Position numbers and translations under genes: made by a program
Shown here: positions 9,975 to 20,758 of the stretch, one piece after another
Layout: each line of letters starts with the position of its first letter
How positions within the stretch are numbered: the first letter of the stretch is position 1
The notes under the pieces: model-generated
Databases searched by the model: none
Seen by the model: only the letters and a program-made list of their open reading frames with translations
Told to the model about the DNA's origin: nothing
Assembly (NCBI GenBank): GCA_956465555.1
Contig: OY101118.1
Location: 2,935,751-2,999,750 of the forward strand
Direction of reading: 5' to 3'
DNA: 64,000 bases
DNA from: Nitzschia sp. pyKryTriq1
Lineage: Eukaryota > Bacillariophyta > Bacillariophyceae > Bacillariales > Bacillariaceae

Positions 9975-12395
9975 ATGGATGGATCCGAAGGCGGCGATGA
10001 GTATTCCACGGCCCGCAAGCTGGTCCTCCGTGCCGCCAAACGGGAAGAAGTATTGACGAACTTGGACCGCGTGGATAGTGCCGACGGCACCATCGGTGCC
10101 GACTTCTCCAAGATGTTCCTGAAACCGGATCACATGGCTCGTCCCTGCTGGACGTGTCCGGATGGTAGCATTTACTTGGAAGCCTTTCACGATTTGTACG
10201 TGCAGGCGTACGATTTCTTGGTGGCGATCGCGGAACCAGTCGCGCGGCCCGAGTTTATACACCAGTACAAGTTGACTCCGTACTCGTTGTATGCTGCGGT
10301 GGCAACCAATATCGAGACAGAGTCCATCATCAGTGTCTTGGAGCGCCTGTCTAAGAATGCCTTGCCGAAACAGGTCAAGCACTTTATCCGGGAATGCACT
10401 TCAAAGTACGGCAAGGCGAAGCTCGTCTTGAAACACAACAAGTTTTATGTGGAAAGTGAATTCCCCATGATTTTGCGGGAACTCCTGCGGGATCCTACGA
10501 TTGCACAGGCTCGGGTCCAAGAGGATGTCAATGATACTAGTGCGGGGAATCGAGATGAGCATGGATTCATCACTCACACGAAAGCCGAAGAGCTCAAGGA
10601 AAACTTGCAAATCTTGCGCGAGCCTGATGACGATTCGGATGACGATGACGACGACAACACTGATGGAACGAAAAAACAAGCGAAGAAACCCGCTACGGTA
10701 GTGAGTTTTCAAGTCGATCCTACCAAAGTCGAGAATGTCAAACGACAAGCTATTGAGCTGGGTAAGCATGCATTTTGGCTATCATCATGGAATGAGGTTC
10801 ACGTTAGCTGGCGGAAGTACTAACAACGTTTTTTGCTCTTGTTGTTTCTCTCAGACTATCCTCTCATGGAGGAATACGACTTCCGCAACGATCATACGAA
10901 TCCAAATGTTCCTTTGATGGATTTGAAGCCAATTACGAGAATCCGTCGTTATCAAGAACGGAGTCTGGCCAAGATGTTTGGTAACGGCCGGGCTAGAAGT
11001 GGGATTATTGTACTGCCGTGTGGAGCCGGAAAGACCTTGACTGGTGTTACAGCGGCGCAGACGATCAAGAAATCCTGTGTCTGTCTTGCCACGAATGCTG
11101 TCAGCGTACTCCAATGGAAATATCAATTCCAGAAGTGGACCAATATCCCGGACGACCGCATTTGCGTTTTTACCAGCGACCAAAAGGACAAGCTTCACCC
11201 TGAAGCTTGTGTACTCGTTACGACTTATACAATGATCTCGTATTCGGGCAAGAGATCTGATCAATCCCAAGAAATCATGGACCAAATCCAAGGCAGAGAG
11301 TGGGGATTGCTTCTCATGGACGAAGTTCACGTCGTTCCCGCCAAGATGTTTCGGAAGGTGATCGGGTCTGTCAAGGCCCACTGTCGATTAGGATTGACTG
11401 CAACCTTGGTCCGGGAAGACGATTTGATTTCCGATCTGAACTTTTTGATTGGACCGAAACTGTACGAAGCCAACTGGATGGACTTGACGGCACAAGGATA
11501 TCTGGCTAATGTACAGTGCGTCGAGGTATGGTGTCCCATGACGGGGCCCTTCATGAAGGAGTACCTAATGGCCAGTAATGCTCGCTTGAAGCAGTTATTG
11601 TATGTGATGAATCCCAGCAAATTGAGAGCTGTCGAGTTCTTGGTGAGATTCCATGAAGAACGGGGGGACAAGATTATCGTCTTTTCCGATCTTGTCTACT
11701 CCTTGAAATTATATGCGGAAATGCTTAAGAAACCGCTCATCTACGGGGAAACACCCGAACGCGAACGTCAAGCGATTTTGGGCACCTTTCGAGCGAGTGA
11801 TACGATTCGAACTATTTGTATCTCCAAAGTCGGCGATACTTCTATTGACTTACCGGAAGCTAATGTGATCATTCAAGTCTCCAGTCACTTTGGAAGTCGA
11901 CGGCAGGAGGCTCAACGATTGGGCCGAATCTTACGTCCCAAGTCGTACACCAAAACAGATGGAAGCAACAAGAGCACATTCAACGCATTCTTCTATACGT
12001 TGGTGAGCTCCGATACGCAGGAAATGTTCTACTCGGCGAAACGTCAGCAATATCTGATTGACCAAGGATATACCTTCAAGATAGTCACCAATTTGACGAA
12101 AAAGGCCTCCGAGGAAGCCGTCAAGCATAACTATGCTTACAGTACCCCCGAGGACGATCGTCGATTGTTACGAACCGTTCTCAATTCGGAAACGGATCTA
12201 GAAAAGGAGCAGAGGGCCGAGGATGCCGCGATTCGGAAGAACAACGCGGACGGGGCTGGACTGGCCGATGCAACGGGGACGAAACGTACAGCCGGCATGA
12301 CCATGTCTCAGCTGAGTGGTGCCCAGGGCATGCGGTATCGTGAGGTTAGTTCAACGAAGAAACACCCACTATTTCGAAAGCGACAACGGAAATAA
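9975..12395 (+). CDS. XPB/ERCC3/Ssl2 DNA helicase-translocase of TFIIH
   Basis: Exons 9975-10761 and 10855-12395 with a 93-bp intron containing the branch-point word TACTAAC at 10818-10824. The protein is 775 residues, close to the human XPB length. The splice rebuilds GAC to read [15 protein letters not shown], a family-typical join. Visible motifs: Walker A GAGKT (319-323), DEVH box (418-421), the XPB-specific RED loop (449-451), and motif [12 protein letters not shown] (616-625). The N-terminal damage-recognition region has an Asp-rich linker near residues 225-232. The C-terminus keeps the conserved QGMRYRE segment. In TFIIH this ATPase opens promoter DNA and drives nucleotide-excision repair. 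The start has a good context (ACCATGG). Confidence 0.97.
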
Positions 12396-13040
12396 AAAAG
12401 CGAAGGCAGCTGCTCAAGAATTAGTAGCCACAAATAAACTACAACTACTAGCTAGCATGTCAGCACGGAGGACTCAGCTTCGCACCATTCTCTCTAAAGC
12501 TTATGATACTGATCTGGGGTGAGGGCTCCAGGTGGGAGATCCAGTATCCAGTACGACTGGCTAACTATGTACCTGTTGAAATCCTACCCGTATGCAAGGA
12601 CTAAAATAGCCGTGCTATTTATTTAGCTTTATTTTCGAGGTATCTGACCGCGCAAATGCGCGTCGAAAGCGGAAAAAGGTGAAAAATATTTTTGTGGCCC
12701 CGCTGCTCTCGCGCAAAGCGGTTTAGGGTAAAGTACCGTACTGTACAAGTACGGTACAAGTACAGTAAGTACCGGTACGAGTTCTGCGTATGATAACGGT
12801 ACAACGTACGAATATTATGCTGATTGCGCTGATGCTTTACCGGTAGGCGGCCGCCGGCCACCAGTAGTAATTGTCGACCTTCGACAGTCACACACCTCTC
12901 TCTCTCTACTCGTAGGCAAGAAGCTGCGTTGTAGAAGAATCGAGCAGCAGCTCACCCGTCCGTGCAGTAGCTACGTCTGAAGCGAGCTCACAGGTCGCGA
13001 AACGATCTTTATTTTGCTAAAAAAGACCTAAATTGGAACC
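12396..13040. other. Intergenic, XPB to SmG
   Basis: No gene is seen. At 12733-12757 a GTACCGTACT arm is repeated in inverted orientation (AGTACGGTAC) around a 5-base loop, amid other TAC/GTA words and a GTACCGGTAC-type site near 12770. A short CT-rich tract lies at about 12896-12910. Confidence 0.6.
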
Positions 13041-13415
13041 ATGGCAACAAGCAAATTCCAGAAAGGTCCGGATTTGAAGCGTTTTATGGTAAGTTGGGCT
13101 CACGACTAGACTACTACCGTCAATTTGTCGCATGTGGTCTACCGAAAGATGCAGTCATCCCTAGCTTTCTCGAAGGATTGATTGGTAATGCAGTGCGTCA
13201 TCTAACGCGATTTCTCAACTACTCCACAGGACAAACGCCTGAAAATTTCGCTGAATGGGAATCGAAAACTGATTGGAACTCTGCGCGGGTACGACGCGTT
13301 CTTGAATGTTGTACTCGAGGATGTGGAACAAGCGGATGGGGGTGCTTTCTTGGGGCAAGTGGTCGTCCGTGGTAATTCCGTCGTTCAATTTGAAGCGCTA
13401 GAGCGAGTCAACTGA
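13041..13415 (+). CDS. Small nuclear ribonucleoprotein G (SmG)
   Basis: Exons 13041-13088 (16 codons) and 13230-13415, separated by a 141-bp intron with GTAAGT donor and CACAG acceptor, giving 77 residues; human SmG has 76. The protein opens MATSKFQKGPDLKRFM and continues DKRLKISLNGNRKLIGTLRG. The Sm1 motif GYDAFLNVVLED and Sm2 motif VVVRGNSVVQFEAL are both complete, and it ends LERVN. SmG is one of the seven subunits of the Sm ring that binds U1, U2, U4 and U5 snRNA. The start sits in ACCATGG. The stop codon is TGA, showing that TGA is an ordinary stop in this genome. Confidence 0.96.
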
Positions 13416-13937
13416 AGATCTACCAGTGATGCTATACATGAGATAGAAAGCTACTAGAGAGGGAATCAGATGGCACTAGCCTTGAAGCAACGCTTGACCC
13501 GATGGACGAATGGTGATATGCGCTACTACTTTGGGCGTAATGTCGTACTAACAAATAATGGACTGGCGGCTTTATGAATCTTGCTGGGCGGCAAACGAGG
13601 ATAACAACGATAATGCGATTTCTCGTTCTACGGCTACTCTTTGAATCATCCTTTCCTCTCCTGGGACCGATCTTAGTTTTGGTAATCGGCTGTGAGTCTG
13701 TACGAAGTATGGTATTTGCACATCGGTATATTGTGAGTAGGTGCAGATTTACAAATATTTGCGTCTTCTTCATCTACATCCAAAATTTCAAAATTGGTTT
13801 CCCCCCTCGCTGACGACCAGACAAGACGATCTCAACATCAGTTCTTATTATACTTTTCGAAGTCATCCCAAAATCTTAGAACTGATGTCAATGATTGTTA
13901 TGTTGCATTGAAGCCTCGCAGTGTCGTCTTGATCGTC
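13416..13937. other. Intergenic between convergent genes
   Basis: No gene is seen. Short frames on both strands (13432-13773 and 13574-13813) overlap and lack conserved features. The region holds the 3' ends of SmG and of the minus-strand gene that follows. Confidence 0.6.
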
Positions 13938-16551
13938 CTATGTACTCGTACTCGCCTTCCTACTACCTGCAGATCCTCCTTCATGCTGTTGGCCACCTCC
14001 GACAAACATGCTGGTGACTGTGTCTGAAACACCTTGTTCTTCTCCCTCCGCCAAGACACTTTCAGCACGACGAGCCACTGACGTTTCTGCTGTACTATCG
14101 GTGGTCGTCGTAGGAGGCTCAGTGACCCGGATAATATCTGAGAGCCACTTTCTCATTCTGGCCTGATCATCAGTCGGCGGTCGCTTTTTCAGTAATTCGA
14201 TCCATTCAAGCGCTCCTTCTTGGACTGGCATCTGGTGCGACGGACACCCTGGTTGCTCTTCCACCACCCGACCTGTGCTCGCAATTTCCTCGTAGCCCTC
14301 TTGTGTGTTGGTGATGTCTGCTGCTTGTCGACGTTGGTCAGAGGATGACCTGGTGCTGCCACTTTCGCCGCCCCCTCCTCCGGTGTCCTTCTTCTTCTTG
14401 GCGATCTTCGCTGGCAGCGAGGAGCGAGGAGAAGAATGAGCCCCACTACTACCGCTGGCGGCATTGGTTGTCGTCATCTCTGGAGCAGGAGAAGAAGACG
14501 CGCTCATGTATGTCTTTCTGGTCATTCCACCATGGGGTTCTTCTTCTTCTTGTTCCTTCTCATCCTTGTCGTGGCTTCGCTTTTCACCACGACTTGCAGT
14601 AGTACTACTAACAGCGGCACCATCATGGTGATGATGAAGATGATGATCATTATCATCATCTGCTTCCAACACGTCCCTATGCCTGTGCCGAGTCGAAAAG
14701 TTGATTTTTGCAACAGGCGTTCCGCATATCTTACAGAAAACAAATCGAACCCCTCTCTTTTGGCATTCGGTATGCGAACAGAGTAGTCCTTCGCCATGTT
14801 GAATGCTTTCTCGGATGATAAAAAATGCAGTCTATCCGAATCACAGTTGTAGTGAAAGTAGCAGGTAGCATAGTAACCACAGCAGCAGATAGTAAACGTT
14901 CGTGAAAGAAATGGTGAGAGTTTAATCTGTTGACCGGAAATGAGTGAAGAATATGGTCGTAGTAGTATTCTTGCTTGCTTGCAGATAATATGCTGTTGCT
15001 TACCTGGGCATTGTGGTCTTGCGGCAAGCCTCTCGCCTTGCATGGTGTTATGGTGGCCTTTGTTCTTTCTTTCACAAATCCTCCTCGAGCCGCATGGTCT
15101 GGCATCGTGGCTAAATTCCTCTCGTCCTCACTTCTATATGTTGTTTCTGTGGAACCGTGTGAAATCTGTGATGATTGCTGCAGTCGTGCCGCTAGCAGTT
15201 GTGGATTGCCCAGGAGAAGCGGAGGAACAAGCATCCCTGCTCCTCCTCCACCTCCAAGAGGGGGGTTCGACAAAGCAGCATCGAGTAATAGGCCTCCTCG
15301 ATCGCCACCAGCAGCATTGCTGGTACTAGTACTAATACTGTCGTCGGTCAAGGTATGAGCGCCGCCCCTGCTGGCGTCCTCGTCATTGTTGTTTCTTAGC
15401 ACCGGTCGACGTCCTACTATTATAGAGCGATCATGCTGCTCTCCTTCTTGCCGCCCTTCTTCTACTTCTTGCTGCCGTTCTTGGCGCCCATCAGTAGTAA
15501 GATCATCAGGGCGCGTTGGCTGCTGGTAGTGCGGGCGTTCCTGGTGGCATGGAAATTGTTGATTCAAAGACGCAGTACTTGAAGAAAAAGAAGGCAAAAC
15601 ACCATGGCCGCCAATGGGGCGAGGCATAATTGATTCTGGATCAAGAAGAAGAAGAAGCTGCTGAAGTGAAGCCGGGATTGAGGAGCCGAAATGATCGCCA
15701 CTGAAGATTCCTCCGGAGGACCTGCTGCCGCCGGCATCCTGCTGGTGCTCAACCAACATCCTTCTCGTAATCATCATGTTCTCGTCCTGATGTTGCTGCG
15801 GTGGCGGCGCTCCCTGCGTCATGGCACCATCATTAATATTGGTTCCTGCACCAACAAAACTCATTGGGCGTCCTCTTCCGCGTGCGGGGGGCGCCGCCGC
15901 CGCTGCTGCTGCTGCTGCTGGTGCCGAAGAAGCAGACTCGTGATGGGGATGGAGAGGCACCGTTCTTGACAAGGAGACTTCGGTAGGTGGCTGTTGTTGC
16001 ATTTGTTGCTGTGCAAGTTGTTGCCACATGTCATGCAACTGATCTTGGTGTTGCTGCTGCTGCTGCTGCTGCTGGGGGCCAAAGAAAAATGCATTATTCC
16101 CAAGGTTACTAGTGCTGGTGGTAGTGGTTCCGAGGAGGAGCCTCTCATCCCCAGACGTCGCTTCTGGCTTGTGTTGTTCTTGTTGAAAGAAGTTGCTTAC
16201 ATGTGTGAATGATTCGAGCTGTCGTGCTCCTTCTCCTGTTGGTGTTGGTGCCATTGTTGCTGGGCCATCATCATCGTAGGAGAAAGAATATTGTTGTTCT
16301 CGCCCTCTATTTTGCTGTTGCCTTCTTTGCTGATGATGCACCTCCCCCCGAGAATGTTCTTCTAGCCGGTGTTGTAAGAAGAATGATGTCCCATTATCTT
16401 CCTGAGCACTCATTTGTTTTGCCTCGCTTTCGTCGTGGTCCTCATCGCGGTCGACCACCAAGCGGCGGGGTGGTCCACCACGCCCAGCACTGCTGGTGCT
16501 TCCACCAGTATAGTCGTTATTGATGCCATTACCCCTGTTGTGCTGTACCAT
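13938..16551 (-). CDS. Gln-rich protein with a conserved Cys/His (zinc-finger-like) domain
   Basis: Two exons, 16551-15004 and 14831-13938, joined across a 172-bp GT-AG intron in phase 0, predicted 813 residues. Exon 1 encodes long Gln, Ala, Gly and Ser tracts typical of a disordered activator. The only compact domain spans the junction: RGLPQDHNAQ, then TAFFIIRESIQHGEGLLCSH, then TECQKRGVRFVFCKICGTPV and AKINFSTRHRHRD. It has Cys pairs (C-x4-C and C-x2-C) followed by H-x-H, consistent with one zinc site. I believe this domain recurs in diatom proteins, but I know no function. After it come His/Asp, Glu and Lys-rich stretches, including a possible nuclear signal (KIAKKKK). A role in DNA or RNA binding is inference. 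The splice rests on the domain reading through it. Confidence 0.7.
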
Positions 16552-17271
16552 CCTTGATTCTTCTTTTCCTATCTTCTTCTTACTTGTGGAGACCTTCTGT
16601 CCGGAGGGGACAGGGTACCGGTATTATTATGATCAATGTTGTGTGTTTTTTGCTTTGTATTTTCCGCTTTCCTCCATCAAGGGTTTGAACAACAACTGTG
16701 AACTGCGTGGTTCTTCTTGTGACATCGGCGAAGTATGCACCTCTCTTTTAACGCTCCTGTTATCTGCACTTCTCTGTGAGAAAGGGCATATATCGTTTTC
16801 GGTTTTGAGGATGGTGCGTCGTCTTGCTTCAAGTCGAGACAGGAAAATTTGGCACCGGTACTTGTACTTTTGCGCTAATACTGTACGGTGCTACTAGTAT
16901 TGGCGAACGTGTCGCGACCTTATGCAACCGAGAAACAGGCATGCTGTCGTTGTACTGTTCTATAGCGCTATAACTGAACAAGTACGCGTCTTTGGCGGAG
17001 TCTCGCATCTGGGATGAACTTTTAAAGTTTACAAGGTGTACCGGTACTGTACGTACAAGGTACAATTGGTACGTACGAGTAAGTACTGTAAAAGACAATG
17101 TGACTTGTGTACCCCAATGGCACACCACAGAACCAGTACAGTACAATACTACCGTAGTAAATACAGTACTGCAGTCCCTTCAGTATTCGATTCTTGCCTT
17201 CTCACAAAAATGCGGTACTCGTAGACCTATCTTACAAAAATAATTACATAGACTGTACTCGTAGACCTATG
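16552..17271. other. Intergenic, rich in TAC/GTA words
   Basis: No gene is seen. Palindromic TACCGGTA-type and TACTGTAC-type words are dense at 16610-16630, 16850-16870 and 17030-17175. The sequence separates two minus-strand genes and should contain the promoter of the 13.9-16.5 kb gene. Confidence 0.6.
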
Positions 17272-20103
17272 TTACACCTCCATTTCTGATTCAGGTTCAA
17301 TCAAGAATGAGGCGATCTCTCTCCTTCGTTTAGGGGCGGCGGGAAGATCACCAACAAAATTTCTTAATTCCTTCATGACATCATCGGATCTACGCTCGAG
17401 TAGTTCTTGCCCGGCGTCCATCTGTTTCCTAATCGATCGTACGTAGACCTTGCATGTTTTGGCCCAAACGTCAATGGCCATCCCGCAGGACGAAGTCTTG
17501 AACGGAACCATGCCCTGTTTTCGTCGCCACTGCCGTAGTGCCGATGCTAGAATTCCAGCACTGCGGTGGCGGGCCTTCACTAGCTGCTCTCCCCTATAGA
17601 TTCCAAAGCTCCTGAGAAACTCGACCTGCCATGGCCGCAGCACATTTTCCAAAGATGTCGGATCGTCTGGATTGACAAATGCTCGAGGTTGCTTCTTGCC
17701 ACAGGAACACGCCATCCCCATCTGAGGTAGAAAGAATGCGATCAGCTCGTCATTTCCACTGAAAATGGAACCAGAGCACTCGCATTGGGTATAATCGTTG
17801 AGATGGTATTCCTGCGAGTTGGATGTCACTGGCACAAGCTCCACGTTGCGAATAATTCTCGTCTCATTGGGCTTGCAATCGCTAACCGTGAACTGGATAG
17901 TGTCATTATTCTCAAGAATCACAAGAGCACGGTTTGATTCATTGCTACTTTCGACAAAGGACTCCTCGAAAACGTCCGAGTCCACGAAATGCGTCGAGGG
18001 AGCCCTAGCGAGGGAGGTTTGCGTGGTTTCTTGATGAGTATCTTGATTGTCATCGGCGAGCAGTTGCTCTCGGATGCGATCAAAGGTATCCTTCTCGAAT
18101 GCTTGGATCTTTTGGGCCATGCTGATACTAGAACCATGAAAACTTCTTTGGCTGTTATTCGTGCTGGTGGGGAGTTTACTAGTGGTGCTTGGTCGGCGAA
18201 CCACAGAATTTTGCTGTTTGCTTTCGGGTGAAAGAAAGTGAGAATTGGGTCTGTCGTTGCTCTTGTTACGCCATGCAGAAAGTATATTCCGAAATTCCTG
18301 ATCTGATCCGTCGTCGCTGCTCGCCTTCGGGGTTGGAGACGGCGTCATTAGTACTACTTCTGGCTGGTGAACATCACGTGCTGAATTCTCCTTGTCGTGG
18401 CTGACCAAAGAGGGCTGTACTTGTACCGTAGTTTTCGGAGGCGCGGTTTGGGGCGTCTTTTTCAAATTAGCCGTGGCCCACTTGGGTGTAGTCGTAATAA
18501 TAGCAGCAGTTTGTCCGACACTTGTAGATGATTCCTTTGCTGCCCCAAAAGAGCCCGACTTCCGAGTTTTGCGGGGCATCAAACCGACCCGTTGCCATGC
18601 ACGGTAGGCGTCCTGAAAGCGATCATCATGAGGCTGACTATTACTACTCTTTGCAGGGGGGGATACCAACGGCTCAATGATGGGCTCCATATCATCCCAA
18701 TCAACAGCAGTAGTGACCATCGGTGAAGACATGGATGTTGCTGCTGGCGTTGGAGGAAATGGACCTCCAATCTCAATCATGGCGTCTGGTGACCTCAGGG
18801 GAGCAGCAATGTTTGTACCATCAGCGACATCATCTAGCGAGAAAGTTGTTGTGGACAACTTCAGCGAGCTCCTAGCCTCTCGGATGATGCTTGGAATACC
18901 TCTACCTGTTGTGCTTTGGGTAACCGAGGACGTCTTGTTTGACTTTGTTGTTGGAGCATAGTTCTTCATGGGCAAAGAAGGGCCTCCTCGTACTAGTGCT
19001 TGCTTTTCGATTGACTGCTGAGACTGCTGTTCAAATCGTAGGCGTGCCGCTTGAACGGGCGACAACAACATGTCCTCGGGCGACAAAGCATTATTTTTCT
19101 TGCTCAAGGAGTCGCTGTCGTTGGATTGCTTACGAGCTTGGAACACTTCCGATGGTCCATTGTCTTTCTTGATACTACTAGTATTGGTGAACGTCTTCTC
19201 CACCTCGTCATCGGGGTCGCCTTCGTCAATTTCTTGAGTATCATAGACACTAGCATCACTCAAGGGTGACCCCGATGTGAATGTTCGTTGAATCATTCGC
19301 CCCATGGGAGAGTAATTATTATTGTACTTGTTGCCGTCATCTTGGTTGGATCGGCTGCTCATTCTTCCTGACGACGACGACGACGGCTGGTCCAAGAATT
19401 TCATCCAAAACGTCTTGCCGTTCTGAAAGACGACGCTACTACTCCTACTACTACCGGTAGTAGTACCTGTAGTACTGGCCGAGGCTGTCGAAGATGGAGC
19501 TTCTTGACTGATCGAAGAGGTACTATTTTCGGTCATGTCGTGGACTTGCTGGGCAACATAGCCTGCAACCGTGTTGGAAGGTCCAGTCGGACTGAGAAAC
19601 ATAGTCGCCTCGTCATTGCCGTCAGCTGGATCACTTCCTACCACGGACGCTTCCGCCACGAACACATCCTTGTCCTTGAGAATGCTGCTGGACCGGCTAT
19701 GAGTGCTGCTGCTGCTGCTGCTGCTTTTGCTTCCATTGCTAGTTGGATAGCCCAGCATGGTGGAGCTTGGACGACGAGAAAGAGTATCCACGGATGGTGA
19801 AGTTAAAACAACGATTTCGCTTCCTTCCCCTTTGATGTTGTTGCTGTTTTTCTTTGTTTGATTGTTTTCCTTGTCGTCTTGTTCTTGCATTACGAGACTT
19901 CGAGTACTTTGCGAAGAAAGACGCTTGTTCGGGTTCGTCGCTTGCACTCGTTGTATGGAATTGGATTTTGAGGAGGAGGAGTCGACCAGAGGAATCATCA
20001 GCATCGTCTTATTGGTGGACAGTGGCAACGCGAAAGTCGCGGAGGCACCACCACCACCTCCCGGCGAGGAGTTTTGGTGGATCCAGGAATTGGAGGCACG
20101 CAT
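17272..20103 (-). CDS. Large Ser-rich protein with a conserved Cys-containing C-terminal region, unknown function
   Basis: 943 residues in one exon. About the first 700 residues are Ser/Thr/Asn-rich and probably disordered, with short repeated phrases such as QEFRNILSAWR and FQDAYRAWQRVG that hint at an internal repeat. The last 220 residues look folded: FTVSDCKPNETRIIRNVEL, then CECSGSIFSGNDELIAFFLP, MGMACSCGKK, LRPWQVEFLRSFGIYRGEQL and VKARHRSAGILASALRQWRR. The CxC and CxCG pairs could bind metal, and the region ends in basic stretches (PKRRR). I associate this C-terminal region with diatom proteins of unknown function. No catalytic motif was recognised. Confidence 0.75.
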   Translation of the reverse strand: MRASNSWIHQNSSPGGGGGASATFALPLSTNKTMLMIPLVDSSSSKSNSIQRVQATNPNKRLSSQSTRSLVMQEQDDKENNQTKKNSNNIKGEGSEIVVLTSPSVDTLSRRPSSTMLGYPTSNGSKSSSSSSSTHSRSSSILKDKDVFVAEASVVGSDPADGNDEATMFLSPTGPSNTVAGYVAQQVHDMTENSTSSISQEAPSSTASASTTGTTTGSSRSSSVVFQNGKTFWMKFLDQPSSSSSGRMSSRSNQDDGNKYNNNYSPMGRMIQRTFTSGSPLSDASVYDTQEIDEGDPDDEVEKTFTNTSSIKKDNGPSEVFQARKQSNDSDSLSKKNNALSPEDMLLSPVQAARLRFEQQSQQSIEKQALVRGGPSLPMKNYAPTTKSNKTSSVTQSTTGRGIPSIIREARSSLKLSTTTFSLDDVADGTNIAAPLRSPDAMIEIGGPFPPTPAATSMSSPMVTTAVDWDDMEPIIEPLVSPPAKSSNSQPHDDRFQDAYRAWQRVGLMPRKTRKSGSFGAAKESSTSVGQTAAIITTTPKWATANLKKTPQTAPPKTTVQVQPSLVSHDKENSARDVHQPEVVLMTPSPTPKASSDDGSDQEFRNILSAWRNKSNDRPNSHFLSPESKQQNSVVRRPSTTSKLPTSTNNSQRSFHGSSISMAQKIQAFEKDTFDRIREQLLADDNQDTHQETTQTSLARAPSTHFVDSDVFEESFVESSNESNRALVILENNDTIQFTVSDCKPNETRIIRNVELVPVTSNSQEYHLNDYTQCECSGSIFSGNDELIAFFLPQMGMACSCGKKQPRAFVNPDDPTSLENVLRPWQVEFLRSFGIYRGEQLVKARHRSAGILASALRQWRRKQGMVPFKTSSCGMAIDVWAKTCKVYVRSIRKQMDAGQELLERRSDDVMKELRNFVGDLPAAPKRRREIASFLIEPESEMEV

Positions 20104-20758
20104 ACTGCTGCTGATGATGATCTTTGATCGATCGAGCTCGTTGTTTGTTCTGCTGCTGCGGGTTGCAAGGACTGCGGTATACTCTAACTTCTAATAGGGA
20201 GACTATTCTTGACGACGACTCGTAATACAGTAAAAGAGTTGGATGCTGGCTTGGGATACAAGGAAATACGAGTGTGTACTCGTACATTATTTTCAAAAAC
20301 ATGTACTGTACCGGTACCGGTACCAGGTACAGGTGCCTCTTGATCTTTGTCTCCCGGAAGAATGTATTGAGTAATGCACATGATGTTCGGATTTTAAATC
20401 CGTATCTTGGCATATGATTGGGTTAAAGCTGTCGAAAAGGGAATCTACATATACAAATATGCAGTTAATTTATTTATTTGCGGTCGTTGGGGTCGATAAG
20501 CATTATTTTGCAGCCAGTGCTTACCGCCGCTGCTCGTCGCACATTTTTTGCCGCATGCTCGTGCTCAAAAAGGTAAACTACAGTATCCATGCTTCCTCTA
20601 GTCTACCGGTAGTAGACTACTGTACCAGGTACTTGTACTGTACAGTTGCCCAGCTCTCTAGTGTTAGAGAGAGGAGGGTTTTACTATGAGAGCCACACGT
20701 GCTACTAGGAGAGACTGTTGATTGCACCTACTGTAGCATTTAACTCTCGAAGGACCGG
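20104..20758. other. Intergenic
   Basis: No gene is seen. Contains tandem ACCGGTACCGGTACC near 20313 and TACTGTAC words near 20300 and 20640. It is the 5' side of the 943-residue gene and the 3' side of the phosphatase gene. Confidence 0.6.
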
